From Sphingomonas sp. 32-66-10 (GTDB lineage: Bacteria > Pseudomonadota > Alphaproteobacteria > Sphingomonadales > Sphingomonadaceae): a stretch of DNA of 58,726 nucleotides. Position 1 is the stretch's first letter; the number at the start of each line of letters is the position of its first letter. The DNA lies in assembly GCA_002280565.1 (NCBI GenBank), contig NCEF01000016.1, forward strand, positions 1 through 58,726, read 5' to 3'. The notes under the pieces were generated by a model, which had not been told where the DNA came from, did not search any database, and saw nothing but the letters and a program-made list of their open reading frames with translations. Below, piece by piece: positions 27,706 to 35,997 of this stretch. Made by a program: the position numbers and the translations under genes.

Positions 27706-28074
27706 ATGACCGAGCGAATCAGCGAAGCCGAGCATGCGGTGATGGAGGTGCTGTGGGACGAATCCCCGCTCGCCGCCCAGGATGTGGTCGAGCGCGTCGC
27801 CCCGGCGCGCGGCTGGAGCGCCAACACGGTCAAGACGCTACTTGGCCGCCTGCTCGCCAAGAATGTCATCGCCGCCGATGAGGATGGCCGCCGCTACCAA
27901 TATCGCCCGCTGGTCGCGCGCGGCGACTATGTCGAGGGTGAATCGCGCCGCCTGATCGACCGGCTGTTCGGGGGCAAGCTCACCCCGCTGGTCGCGCACC
28001 TCGCCGAGCGCGACGCGCTGACCGATCAGGACATCGCCGAGATCGAAGCCCTGCTGAAGGAGATCAAGCAATGA
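27706..28074 (+). CDS. blaI: BlaI/MecI/CopY-family transcriptional repressor
   Basis: A 122-residue winged-helix repressor. ISEAEHAVMEVLWDESPLAA and SANTVKTLLGRLLAKNVI give the DNA-binding helix-turn-helix, followed by the wing (DGRRYQYRPLV) and a C-terminal dimerisation helix region. It is expected to bind the dyad 12 bases upstream as a dimer and to be inactivated by proteolysis when BlaR1 is activated. It overlaps blaR1 by four bases (ATGA). Confidence 0.93.
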   Translation: MTERISEAEHAVMEVLWDESPLAAQDVVERVAPARGWSANTVKTLLGRLLAKNVIAADEDGRRYQYRPLVARGDYVEGESRRLIDRLFGGKLTPLVAHLAERDALTDQDIAEIEALLKEIKQ

Positions 28075-29675
28075 TCGCCTGGATGATCGAGACCTGCATC
28101 GCGACCACGCTGCTGATGCTGCTGGTCCTCGCGCTGCGCAAACCCGTCCGCGAACAGTTCGGCCCCAACATCGCCTATGCGCTGTGGTTGTTGCCCGTGC
28201 TGCGGCTACTGATGCCGCCCTTGCCCGGCGCGTGGAGCTTCACCGAGCTGATCGGCGGTCTGACCCAGTCGGCAGAGGCACCCGCCGCCACCGCCACCAG
28301 CACGCAGGCGATCATCGACCAGGCGCTGCTGCAGGCCCACGCCGAAATGGCCGCCAGCACGGCGGCCACCGCCGCGCAGACCAGCGTGACCATGTCGAGC
28401 GGCCCCAGCCTGCTGCTCATCCTCGGCGCGATCTGGGCCGCTGGTGCGATCGGTTTTCTGCTGTGGCATATCGTGTCGCACAGCCGCTTCTGCGCCAATC
28501 TGATGTGCAAGGCCGAAATCCGCCGCACCGTTGCCGACGGCCGCGTCCATGTCATCGAAACCGACGCCGCGACCGGCCCGCTCGCCTTTGGCATCTGGCG
28601 CAAATATGTCGCGTTCCCGCGTGACTTTGCGGAGCGCTACGACCCGGTCGAGCGCAACCTCGCGCTTGCTCATGAACTCGGGCACCATCTTCGTGGTGAC
28701 CTGATCGCCAACTGGATCGCGCTGGTCGTGCTCGCGCTCCATTGGTTCAACCCGGTCGCATGGCGGGCGTTCCGCGCCTTCCGCGCCGACCAGGAACTGG
28801 CCTGCGACGCCTTGGTGCTCTCAGGCCGCGCACCGGCGCTGCGCCATGCCTATGGCCGCGCCATCGTCAAGTCCGCGCATGGCGGTGCGGTCTCGGCAGC
28901 TTGCCACCTACACACCGTCAACGAACTAAAAGGGAGGCTCAAAATGCTCTCGAAACACAATCCCAAGTCGCGTGCCCGTGTCACCACCGGAATTGCTGGC
29001 GCTGCGGCGCTGACCCTGGCCGGCCTTGCACTCACTGCCTCGGGTGCCGGCGCCGCGATTGCTCAGGCTGACGCACCGACGCCGCCCGCCGCGCCCGATG
29101 CCCCGGCTGCACCGGCCGCACCATCCGCACCGACGGCTCCCGAAGCGCCTTCCGCTCCCGACGCTCCCGACGCTCCTGAAGCGAGCAAGGAAACGCGCGT
29201 CCACCGCATCGTCATGGTCGAACGCAAGGACGGCAAGGACAAGGACGGCAAGACCGTCAAGCACGAGACCCGCGTCATCCGCATGAAGGGCGACGGCAAG
29301 GAGTTCGTCTGGACCGGCGACATGGACATCGATGTTGACGTCAAGTCGATGAAGTGCGGCGGATCGAAGGATGACTCGGTCAAGGTCGAGAAGCGCGACG
29401 GCGACAAGCGGATCGTCGTGCTCTGCACCGACCGCATCGAGATGCGCGCCGACGCGGCAGCCGCCAAGGCCAAGGGTGCTGAGGCGCTCGCCCGCCGCGC
29501 TCAGGTGATGGCGATCGCCAGCGCCGATATGGGCAAGCGCCACGCCATGATGGGCCTCAAAATGGCCCGCAGCTCGATCGAGGCACAGACCGAGCTTAGC
29601 GCCGAACAGAAGGCCGCCGCGCTCAAGGGCATCGACGACGCGATCCGCGAGCTTGAGGCAGCCGACAAGAACTGA
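28071..29675 (+). CDS. blaR1: BlaR1-like M56 membrane metallopeptidase without penicillin-binding domain
   Basis: A 534-residue protein. About 300 N-terminal residues form the M56 peptidase with membrane helices (IETCIATTLLMLLVLALR, LLLILGAIWAAGAIGFLLWH), the zinc site HELGHH (H201, E202, H205) and the third-ligand region QELACDAL (E242). After a further hydrophobic segment (GAAALTLAGLALTASGAG) comes an Ala/Pro-rich spacer and then a highly charged domain (KDGKDKDGKT, DMDIDVDVKS) ending in helical repeats. The penicillin-binding sensor domain of classical BlaR1 is absent, so the signal is unlikely to be a covalently bound beta-lactam. It probably cleaves, or triggers cleavage of, BlaI in response to an envelope signal. 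Confidence 0.87.
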   Translation: MIAWMIETCIATTLLMLLVLALRKPVREQFGPNIAYALWLLPVLRLLMPPLPGAWSFTELIGGLTQSAEAPAATATSTQAIIDQALLQAHAEMAASTAATAAQTSVTMSSGPSLLLILGAIWAAGAIGFLLWHIVSHSRFCANLMCKAEIRRTVADGRVHVIETDAATGPLAFGIWRKYVAFPRDFAERYDPVERNLALAHELGHHLRGDLIANWIALVVLALHWFNPVAWRAFRAFRADQELACDALVLSGRAPALRHAYGRAIVKSAHGGAVSAACHLHTVNELKGRLKMLSKHNPKSRARVTTGIAGAAALTLAGLALTASGAGAAIAQADAPTPPAAPDAPAAPAAPSAPTAPEAPSAPDAPDAPEASKETRVHRIVMVERKDGKDKDGKTVKHETRVIRMKGDGKEFVWTGDMDIDVDVKSMKCGGSKDDSVKVEKRDGDKRIVVLCTDRIEMRADAAAAKAKGAEALARRAQVMAIASADMGKRHAMMGLKMARSSIEAQTELSAEQKAAALKGIDDAIRELEAADKN

Positions 29676-29727
29676 TGCCAAAGCGGACCACCGCGCGGCA
29701 GCCCATCGCCGCGCAGTGGCTCGACCA

Positions 29728-29761
29728 GGGCCGGCCGCGACCCCCTTCACGCGGCCGGCCC
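29728..29761 (+). terminator. strong hairpin after blaR1
   Basis: GGGCCGGCCGCG (29728-29739) pairs perfectly with CGCGGCCGGCCC (29750-29761). The 12-base-pair GC stem probably ends or stabilises the blaI-blaR1 transcript; no T-run follows. Confidence 0.55.
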
Positions 29762-29819
29762 GTTCGCGTGTGCGCCTTGCGGGGTTGTGCGCGCCGCGAT
29801 GAACCGCCATTTCTGACGC

Positions 29820-30677
29820 ATGGATGAAGCCCAAACCGGCGTGGCGATACAGCTCGAACCGCTGGTGGCACGCGTTCTCGCCGCGAACCCGTCGCCCTTC
29901 ACTTACACCGGCACCCAGACCTATCTGGTCGGGACCAGCGACGTCGCGGTGATCGACCCCGGCCCCGATCTGCCCGAGCATCTCGATGCCTTGCTCGCCG
30001 CAATCGCCGGTCGCCCGGTCCGCGCGATCCTGTGCACCCACACCCATCGGGATCACAGCCCGGCCAGCCGCCCGCTCGCCGCCGCCACAGGAGCGCCGAT
30101 CATCGGCTGCGCGCCCCTCGCGCTCGACGATGACGGGCCGCGCTCCGACGCTGCCTTCGATCGCGACTACGTCCCGGACCAGGTGCTGGCGGACGGGGAA
30201 CGCGTGTCGGGGACCGGCTGGACGCTCGAAGCGGTCGCGACCCCCGGCCATACGTCCAACCATCTCTGCTTCGCGCTGCGCGAGAGCGGCGCGTTGTTCA
30301 CCGGCGACCATATCATGGGCTGGTCGACCAGCGTCGTCGCCCCGCCCGATGGCGACATGGGCGCCTATATGGCCAGCCTCGACAAGCTGCTCACCCGCGA
30401 TGACCGCGTTTACTACCCCGCCCATGGCCCGGAAGTGACCACGCCCCAGCGCCTGGCGCGCGGCATGATCGGCCATCGCAAGCAGCGCGAAGGCCAGATC
30501 CTGCGTCTGATCGACCAGCAAGTGGGCGCGATCCCCGACATGGTGACACGCATGTATGTCGGACTCGACCCGCGGCTTACCGGCGCGGCCGGGCGGTCGG
30601 TGCTGGCGCATCTGATCGACCTCAACAATCGCGGTCTCGTCCGCGCGGAAGGAGAGCTATGGACCAGAGCGGCGTAA
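29820..30677 (+). CDS. MBL-fold metallohydrolase (LACTB2-like)
   Basis: A 285-residue metallo-beta-lactamase-fold protein. The zinc motif is THTHRDHSP (H74, H76, D78, H79), followed by TPGHTSNHL, GDHIMGWS and YPAHGPEV for the remaining ligands, and a C-terminal winged-helix-like region (RSVLAHLIDLNNRGLVRAEG). The layout resembles LACTB2-type hydrolases, a group including RNases and thioester or phospho-ester hydrolases. It lies next to blaI-blaR1 but behind a strong hairpin, so co-regulation is uncertain, and true beta-lactamase activity should not be assumed. It overlaps the next gene by 19 bases. Confidence 0.9.
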   Translation: MDEAQTGVAIQLEPLVARVLAANPSPFTYTGTQTYLVGTSDVAVIDPGPDLPEHLDALLAAIAGRPVRAILCTHTHRDHSPASRPLAAATGAPIIGCAPLALDDDGPRSDAAFDRDYVPDQVLADGERVSGTGWTLEAVATPGHTSNHLCFALRESGALFTGDHIMGWSTSVVAPPDGDMGAYMASLDKLLTRDDRVYYPAHGPEVTTPQRLARGMIGHRKQREGQILRLIDQQVGAIPDMVTRMYVGLDPRLTGAAGRSVLAHLIDLNNRGLVRAEGELWTRAA

Positions 30678-31405
30678 GGCAGCGCAGCGGACTTGCGCAG
30701 GGCTGCGTCATCGCGCTCGGCATGGTGCTGGCGATGGCGCTGGCGGTCGGTGCGACGCTCTATTTCGTGGGGCGCAGCGCGTTTGACCGGCTGACCGGCG
30801 GCCCCGATCCGGTGACGGTAGCCAGCGCCAGTCTTCAGGGACTGCGCGAACAAAACCGCCTGTCGGCCTTTGCCGCGCGCTATGTCGCGGTGGTCACCAC
30901 CAGCCAGACCCGGATGGGCTTCACCGCGCAAAAGACGATGATCATGCCGGGCTCGGTCCGCTACGAGGTCGATCTTGGCAAGCTGAACCAGCGCGACGTG
31001 ATCTGGGATCCGGCGACAAAGAAGCTCAGCATTGCCCTTCCCCCGCTCGAAGTTGTCGGACCAGAGGTCGATCTCAACAATATCCGCGAATATGGCGAAG
31101 GCGGCGTGCTGATGACGCTGACCGACAGCGAAGAGCGGCTCGACGCCGCCAACCGCGCCGCTGGACAAAAGGAACTGGTGCGTCAGGCGCGCGAGGCGAC
31201 CCCGATGCGCCTCGCCCGCGACGCCACCCGCCGCGCGGTCGAGCGCAGCTTTTCGATGCCGTTGCGCGCGACCGGCATGGACGTGACGGTCGAGGCGCTG
31301 TTCCCCGACGAGCGCACGGCACAGGATCGCGAGCGCTGGGATGTGTCCAAGTCAATCGAACAGGTGCTGCGCGAACGCGCTGAGCGAGAAGGCGCGAAGA
31401 AGTAG
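30659..31405 (+). CDS. DUF4230 membrane-anchored protein
   Basis: A 248-residue protein with one N-terminal membrane helix (about residues 14-37, VIALGMVLAMALAVGATLYF) and an extracytoplasmic domain typical of DUF4230 (YVAVVTTSQT, IMPGSVRYEVDLGKL, WDPATKKLSIALPPLEVVGPEVD). The start at 30659 has GGAAGGAGAG immediately upstream and lies inside the end of the MBL-fold gene, so the two are coupled. The function of DUF4230 is unknown. Confidence 0.82.
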   Translation: MDQSGVRQRSGLAQGCVIALGMVLAMALAVGATLYFVGRSAFDRLTGGPDPVTVASASLQGLREQNRLSAFAARYVAVVTTSQTRMGFTAQKTMIMPGSVRYEVDLGKLNQRDVIWDPATKKLSIALPPLEVVGPEVDLNNIREYGEGGVLMTLTDSEERLDAANRAAGQKELVRQAREATPMRLARDATRRAVERSFSMPLRATGMDVTVEALFPDERTAQDRERWDVSKSIEQVLRERAEREGAKK

Positions 31406-31439
31406 CGTTCGCTTCGACTTGGCAATGTGATACATATCG

Positions 31440-31461
31440 CCTCCGCAACGACTTGCGGAGG
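31440..31461 (+). promoter_or_regulatory. hairpin sequestering the Shine-Dalgarno sequence
   Basis: CCTCCGCA (31440-31447) is perfectly complementary to TGCGGAGG (31454-31461), with a six-base loop. The right arm holds the GGAGG ribosome site for the ATG at 31468, so the site would be occluded when folded. This is the geometry of a thermosensor or a protein- or ligand-controlled translational switch. Confidence 0.5.
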
Positions 31462-31467
31462 GATATT

Positions 31468-32244
31468 ATGGCAACGATCGTCGGAGGCTCGACCGGCGCG
31501 CGCATGCGCGATGCCCGCCTCTTCGAGATTTGCGCCCTTCTGATGGCGCTGGTTCTGGTCGCGGGATTCAGCCTCCATCTGGCCATGGGAAGGTCCTCAT
31601 TCGCCGCCCCAACCTTCGTGCATGTGCATGGCGTCATCTTCTTTGGCTGGGTGTTTATCTACGTTGCGCAGACCTTTCTCGCGACGCGCGGGTCGCTGAC
31701 ACTACACCGCCGGCTCGGCTGGCTCTCGGCTGGCTGGGTTGCAGCGATGGTGGTTGCCGGCTTTGCCGTCATCATCTGGCGCATCCAGTTGGCGCAGGCG
31801 CCCTTCTTCTTCCGCCCCCAGCATTTTCTGATCGCCAACCCGCTGGTCGTGCTGCTCTTCGCCGGTCTGACCAGCGCCGCCGTCGCCATGCGCAAGCGCA
31901 CGGACTGGCATCGCCGCCTCCATCCGTGCGCGATGGCGGCGCTGCTCGGGCCCGGCTTCGGGCGGCTGCTCCCGATGCCGCTGATGATCCCCTGGTCCTA
32001 CCAGATCGCGATGGTCTGCGGCCTCATGTTTCCGATCGCCGGCATGATCCGCGACCTGCTCCGCACCGGGCGCGTCCATCGCGCGTGGTTGTGGGGGATC
32101 GGAACGATCCTGGCGGTGATGGCCGGGACCGAGGCGATCGTCTATTCGCCGATCGGGGATGCGATCTATGGCTGGGTGACCGCCGGGACGCCCGGGGCCG
32201 CAGTCGCGCCACTAGAGTTCGGCCCGATGCCGGCAATGGGTTGA
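31468..32244 (+). CDS. integral membrane protein of unknown function
   Basis: A 258-residue protein with seven or eight hydrophobic helices (ICALLMALVLVAGFSLHLAM, VHVHGVIFFGWVFIYVAQTF, WLSAGWVAAMVVAGFAVIIW, FLIANPLVVLLFAGLTSAAV, WLWGIGTILAVMAGTEAIVY). Several histidines lie near helix ends (HLAM, VHVHGV, LHRRLGW, DWHRRLH), which could bind haem or metal, but no family is recognised. The start at 31468 uses the GGAGGGA site that lies in the hairpin just upstream. A nadA gene follows after 49 bases. Confidence 0.75.
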   Translation: MATIVGGSTGARMRDARLFEICALLMALVLVAGFSLHLAMGRSSFAAPTFVHVHGVIFFGWVFIYVAQTFLATRGSLTLHRRLGWLSAGWVAAMVVAGFAVIIWRIQLAQAPFFFRPQHFLIANPLVVLLFAGLTSAAVAMRKRTDWHRRLHPCAMAALLGPGFGRLLPMPLMIPWSYQIAMVCGLMFPIAGMIRDLLRTGRVHRAWLWGIGTILAVMAGTEAIVYSPIGDAIYGWVTAGTPGAAVAPLEFGPMPAMG

Positions 32245-32293
32245 ACAGGAACCCCGACAAGGCCATGTGGGGGCCGAATCAGAGGGTTCCGAC

Positions 32294-33292
32294 ATGAACG
32301 CACGCACCGACCTGTCCGGCATCGACATTCGCGCGGAGATCGACCGTCTGCGCAAAGAGCGCAACGCGGTCATCCTCGCACATTATTACCAGAAGCCGGA
32401 GATCCAGGACCTCGCCGATTTCGTCGGTGACAGCCTTGAGCTCAGCCGCAAGGCGGCAGAAACCGATGCCGAAGTCATCGCATTCTGCGGCGTGCGCTTC
32501 ATGGCTGAAACGGCCAAGATTCTGTCGCCCGACAAGACCGTGATCCTGCCCGACATGAACGCCGGGTGCAGCCTCGAAGACAGCTGCCCGCCCGACCAGT
32601 TCGCCGCGTTCCGCGCGCAGCACCCTGACCATATCGCGCTGACCTATATCAACTGCTCGGTCGAGGTGAAGGCGCTCAGCGACATCATCGTCACCAGCTC
32701 GTCCGCCGAAAAGATCCTGAGCCAGGTCCCGCCGGAGCAGAAGATCATCTTCGGCCCCGACAAGCATCTTGGCGGTTACATCAACCGCAAGATGGGCCGC
32801 GACATGCTGCTGTGGCCGGGCGTGTGCATCGTGCATGAGGCATTCAGCGAGACCGAGCTGCTCAAGCTCAAGGCACAGCACCCGAACGCCCCAGTCGCCG
32901 CGCACCCCGAATGCCCACCGCACGTGCTCGACCATGCCGATTATGTCGGATCAACCAGCGGCATCCTGCAATTCGCCAAGGACTTTGACGGCGACACGCT
33001 GATCGTCGCGACCGAGCCGCACATCATCCACCAAATGGAAAAAGCGGTGCCGGAAAAGACCTTCATCGGCGCACCGGGTGCGGACGGCAACTGCAACTGC
33101 AACATCTGCCCCTACATGGCGCTCAACACGCTGGAGAAGCTCTACGTGGCGCTGCGCGACCTTGAACCGCGGATCGAGATTGCCGAGGATATTCGGCTCA
33201 AGGCCAAGACGAGCCTCGACCGGATGCTGGCGATGGCGAGCGGTACGGTGGGCCTGGGCGATTTAGGTCCGCTTCGTGTGACGGGAGACTAA
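32294..33292 (+). CDS. nadA: quinolinate synthase
   Basis: NadA (332 residues) condenses iminoaspartate and dihydroxyacetone phosphate to quinolinate using a 4Fe-4S cluster. Recognisable blocks are ILAHYYQKPEIQDLADFVGDS, CGVRFMAETAKILSPDK, DMNAGCSLEDSCPPD, YINCSVEVKA, HPECPPHVLDHADYVGSTSG and GNCNCNICPYMALN; the last three regions carry the cluster cysteines. The start at 32294 follows AGAGGG. The partner nadC is about 6 kb away; no nadB is visible here. Confidence 0.96.
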   Translation: MNARTDLSGIDIRAEIDRLRKERNAVILAHYYQKPEIQDLADFVGDSLELSRKAAETDAEVIAFCGVRFMAETAKILSPDKTVILPDMNAGCSLEDSCPPDQFAAFRAQHPDHIALTYINCSVEVKALSDIIVTSSSAEKILSQVPPEQKIIFGPDKHLGGYINRKMGRDMLLWPGVCIVHEAFSETELLKLKAQHPNAPVAAHPECPPHVLDHADYVGSTSGILQFAKDFDGDTLIVATEPHIIHQMEKAVPEKTFIGAPGADGNCNCNICPYMALNTLEKLYVALRDLEPRIEIAEDIRLKAKTSLDRMLAMASGTVGLGDLGPLRVTGD

Positions 33293-33296
33293 ATCT

Positions 33297-33322
33297 GGAA
33301 ACGATGGCTTTCTATCGTTTCC
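33297..33322 (+). terminator. hairpin after nadA
   Basis: GGAAACGAT (33297-33305) pairs with ATCGTTTCC (33314-33322), starting five bases after the nadA stop. The stem is AT-richer than most in the window and has no clear T-tract; a factor-assisted end or 3' stabiliser is likely. Confidence 0.45.
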
Positions 33323-33401
33323 ATTGCTCAAGCGAAACATTTGCACGACATGGGCGTCCATAGAGCCGGCTCCATTTTGGTGCCGCGTTGATGGAGGCCT
33401 T

Positions 33402-33788
33402 ATGTCCGTTTCTACAATTTGGTCCGACCGATTTCTCAGCGTCCTGCGCATCGCGGCCGCATTGGCGTTCATGCATCACGGCACGTCGAAACTCTTCGGC
33501 CTGCCGATTTTCCCGATGGAGGGCCCGCTGCCCCCGCTGCTCATTGCTGCTGCTCTGATCGAACTGATCGGCGGCGGAATGATCCTGCTGGGACTGTTCA
33601 CCCGCCCGGTCGCGCTGATTGCGTCGGGGATGAGCGCGGTTGGATACTTCATGGCGCACGCGCCCAAAGGCTTCTTCCCGTCCGAAAATGGCGGTGAGCC
33701 GATTCTTCTCTACAGTTTCGTTTTCCTCTACCTCGCCGCAGCTGGTGGCGGTGCTTGGGGACTGGACAGGCTTCGGCGCACGGCCTGA
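33402..33788 (+). CDS. DoxX-family membrane protein
   Basis: A 128-residue protein with four hydrophobic helices and the DoxX pattern: VLRIAAALAFMHHGTSKLFG at the start, LPPLLIAAALIELIGGGMIL, TRPVALIASGMSAVGYFMAH and a C-terminal helix. The start at 33402 (MSVSTIWSD) has GGAGG at 33393-33397; the longer frame upstream runs through the intergenic region. DoxX relatives are linked to redox or thiosulfate/thiol metabolism in some bacteria, but its role here is unknown. Confidence 0.88.
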   Translation: MSVSTIWSDRFLSVLRIAAALAFMHHGTSKLFGLPIFPMEGPLPPLLIAAALIELIGGGMILLGLFTRPVALIASGMSAVGYFMAHAPKGFFPSENGGEPILLYSFVFLYLAAAGGGAWGLDRLRRTA

Positions 33789-33791
33789 ACG

Positions 33792-33822
33792 AAAAAGGCC
33801 CGGCAAATTGCCGGGCCTTTTT
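33792..33822. terminator. bidirectional intrinsic terminator between doxX and ettA
   Basis: AAAAAGGCCCGGCAA (33792-33806) is perfectly complementary to TTGCCGGGCCTTTTT (33808-33822). It ends both convergent genes with T-tracts in each direction, a textbook structure. Confidence 0.93.
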
Positions 33823-33827
33823 CATGT

Positions 33828-35507
33828 TCACCGCGTCAGCTTCTTATAAGCCAACCGCGTCGGACGATCCGCCGCATCGCCCAAACGACGCCGCTTATCC
33901 TCTTCATAAGCCTCGAAATTCCCCTCGAACCATTCGACGTGCGAATTACCCTCAAAGGCGAGGATGTGCGTGGCGAGACGGTCGAGGAAGAAGCGATCGT
34001 GGCTGATCACCACGGCGCAACCCGCGAAATTCTCGATCGCCTCTTCCAGCGCACCCAGTGTTTCGACGTCGAGGTCGTTGGTCGGTTCGTCGAGCAGCAG
34101 CACGTTGCCGCCGCGCTTCAGCATCTTGGCGATGTTAACGCGGTTGCGCTCACCGCCCGACAGCTTGCCGACATTCTTCTGCTGGTCCTGGCCCTTGAAG
34201 TTGAACGCGCCGACATAGGCGCGGGTCGACTGGTCGTGGCCGTTGACCTTCATGTAATCGAGCCCGTCGGAGATTTCCTCCCAGACATTGTTGGCCGGAT
34301 TGAGGTGGTCGCGGCTCTGGTCGACATAGCCGAGGCGGACGGTCGTCCCCATCTCGATCGTGCCGCTGTCGGGCGCTTCCTGACCGGTGATCAGCTTGAA
34401 TAGCGTCGACTTGCCCGCGCCGTTGGGTCCGATCACCCCGACGATGCCGCCCGCAGGCAGGGTGAAGGAAAGATTCTCGAACAACAGCTTGTCGCCATAG
34501 GCCTTTGACACATTGTCGAGTTCGATCACCTTGCCGCCCAGCCGTTCGGGCACCTGGATGACGATTTGGGCCTTGCCCGGCGTGCGGTTCTGCTGCGCTT
34601 CGACCAGCTGCTCGAACTTCGAAATACGCGCCTTGGACTTGGTCTGGCGGCCCTTCACGCCGGCGCGGATCCACTCCAGCTCGTCCTTGATCGCTTTCTG
34701 GCGGCCGGTGGCCTCGCGGTCCTCCTGCTCCAGGCGCTTGGCCTTCTTCTCCAGATAGGTCGAGTAATTGCCCTCGTACGGGAAATATTTTCCGCGATCG
34801 AGCTCGAGGATCCAGTCGACCACATTGTCGAGGAAGTAGCGGTCGTGGGTGATCATCAGCACCGCGCCGGCATATTCCTTCAGGTGGTTTTCCAGCCACT
34901 TCACGCTTTCGGCGTCCAAATGGTTGGTCGGTTCGTCGAGCAGCAGGATCGAGGGCTTCTGGATCAGCAGCCGGGTCAGCGCCACGCGGCGCTTTTCACC
35001 GCCCGACAGATTGTCCACCGCCCAGTCGCCCGGCGGGCAACGCAGTGCCTCCATCGCGATCTCGAGCTGGTTGTCGAGGCTCCAGCCATCGACCGCGTCG
35101 ATCTTGGCCTGAAGATCGCCCATTTCCTCCATCAGCGCGTCGAAATCGGTGTCGTCCTTGGGATCGCCCATTTCGGCGGAAATCGCGTTGAACCGCTCGA
35201 CCAGATCGGCGGTCTCGCGCGCGCCGTCCTTGACGTTCTCCAGCACCGACTTGGTGGGATCGAGCTGCGGCTCCTGTTCCAGATAGCCGACGGTGATATT
35301 CTCACCCGGCCAGGCTTCGCCGGTATAATCCTTGTCGATGCCGGCCATGATCTTGATCAGGGTCGACTTGCCCGCGCCGTTCGGGCCGACGATGCCGATC
35401 TTCGCGCCCTGATAGAATTGCAGGTTGATGTTGCTCAGCACCGGCTTTTGCGCGCCGGGGAAGGACTTGGTCATGTCCTTCATGACAAATGCGTATTGGG
35501 CGGCCAC
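33828..35507 (-). CDS. ettA: energy-dependent translational throttle protein, ABC-F ATPase
   Basis: EttA (559 residues) binds the ribosomal E site and gates entry into elongation according to the ATP/ADP ratio. It has two ABC domains, each with Walker A GPNGAGKST, the signature LSGGE(K/R)(R/N)R and Walker B LLLDEPTN(H/D)LD, linked by the ABC-F interdomain helix with the EttA-specific arm (YEGNYSTYLEKKAKRLEQED). The start is a GTG at 35507, giving MAAQYAFVMKDMTKSFPG, the usual N-terminus. A second, different ABC-F gene lies at 51891. Confidence 0.96.
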   Translation of the reverse strand: MAAQYAFVMKDMTKSFPGAQKPVLSNINLQFYQGAKIGIVGPNGAGKSTLIKIMAGIDKDYTGEAWPGENITVGYLEQEPQLDPTKSVLENVKDGARETADLVERFNAISAEMGDPKDDTDFDALMEEMGDLQAKIDAVDGWSLDNQLEIAMEALRCPPGDWAVDNLSGGEKRRVALTRLLIQKPSILLLDEPTNHLDAESVKWLENHLKEYAGAVLMITHDRYFLDNVVDWILELDRGKYFPYEGNYSTYLEKKAKRLEQEDREATGRQKAIKDELEWIRAGVKGRQTKSKARISKFEQLVEAQQNRTPGKAQIVIQVPERLGGKVIELDNVSKAYGDKLLFENLSFTLPAGGIVGVIGPNGAGKSTLFKLITGQEAPDSGTIEMGTTVRLGYVDQSRDHLNPANNVWEEISDGLDYMKVNGHDQSTRAYVGAFNFKGQDQQKNVGKLSGGERNRVNIAKMLKRGGNVLLLDEPTNDLDVETLGALEEAIENFAGCAVVISHDRFFLDRLATHILAFEGNSHVEWFEGNFEAYEEDKRRRLGDAADRPTRLAYKKLTR

Positions 35508-35582
35508 TTATGGTCTCCGAAAAATCGAACGAACGGGTCTGGGATTGACGCGCGATGTAGCGACGGCACGCCGCCAACGCAA

Positions 35583-35915
35583 TCAGCGCAGCCAGCGGAC
35601 CATCGCGGGATAGACCGGCGCACCCTCCGGCGCGGTCCTCGGATCGCGTGCCATCCCCGCCGCAACCAGTTCGGGCCGACCGATATACAGGCCCATCGCA
35701 TAGTATTGCGCGAGGCTTGGTCCACGCCCGTGATAGCCGGCCTCATGAAACACCACACCGGGGCCGATGCCCCGTTGCACCGCCGCGGCATAGGACCACG
35801 CCACCGCGACGGCGGGCAGGAACGAATCGGCTGCGACTACATCCTCGGTCACCGGAATGCCGATCGCGCGCACGAATGCGACGATCCGGTCAAACATGTC
35901 TGGCTTGCCATCCAT
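35583..35915 (-). CDS. hypothetical protein
   Basis: A 110-residue protein read from the ATG at 35915 (MDGKPDMFDRIVAFV); alternatives are the downstream ATG at 35897 and a TTG at 35927. It contains DRIVAFVRAIGIPV, VAWSYAAAVQRGIGPGVVFHE and GRGPSLAQYYAMGLYIGRPEL, giving a mixed helical protein with an HEAGYH stretch that is too short to call a metal site. No family is recognised. It lies 75 bases upstream of ettA on the same strand and is divergent from the M28 peptidase. Confidence 0.65.
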   Translation of the reverse strand: MDGKPDMFDRIVAFVRAIGIPVTEDVVAADSFLPAVAVAWSYAAAVQRGIGPGVVFHEAGYHGRGPSLAQYYAMGLYIGRPELVAAGMARDPRTAPEGAPVYPAMVRWLR

Positions 35916-35997
35916 CTGCCTGACCAACCCCAGTTTTTGTCGATCGGGAGGGTTTTCGGCCCATGACGAATGCGTTTCGGGATTCTAGGAGCAAGGC

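Noticed and set aside
29675-29827. A 50-codon open frame starting on the blaR1 stop (TGATG)
   Set aside because: It runs through the strong hairpin at 29728-29761, is Arg/Pro-rich, and has no ribosome site or motif; coupling by overlap alone is not enough.
29820-30677. Calling the MBL-fold gene a beta-lactamase because it lies beside blaI-blaR1
   Set aside because: Its motifs and C-terminal winged-helix-like end fit LACTB2-type hydrolases; fold and neighbourhood do not establish the substrate.
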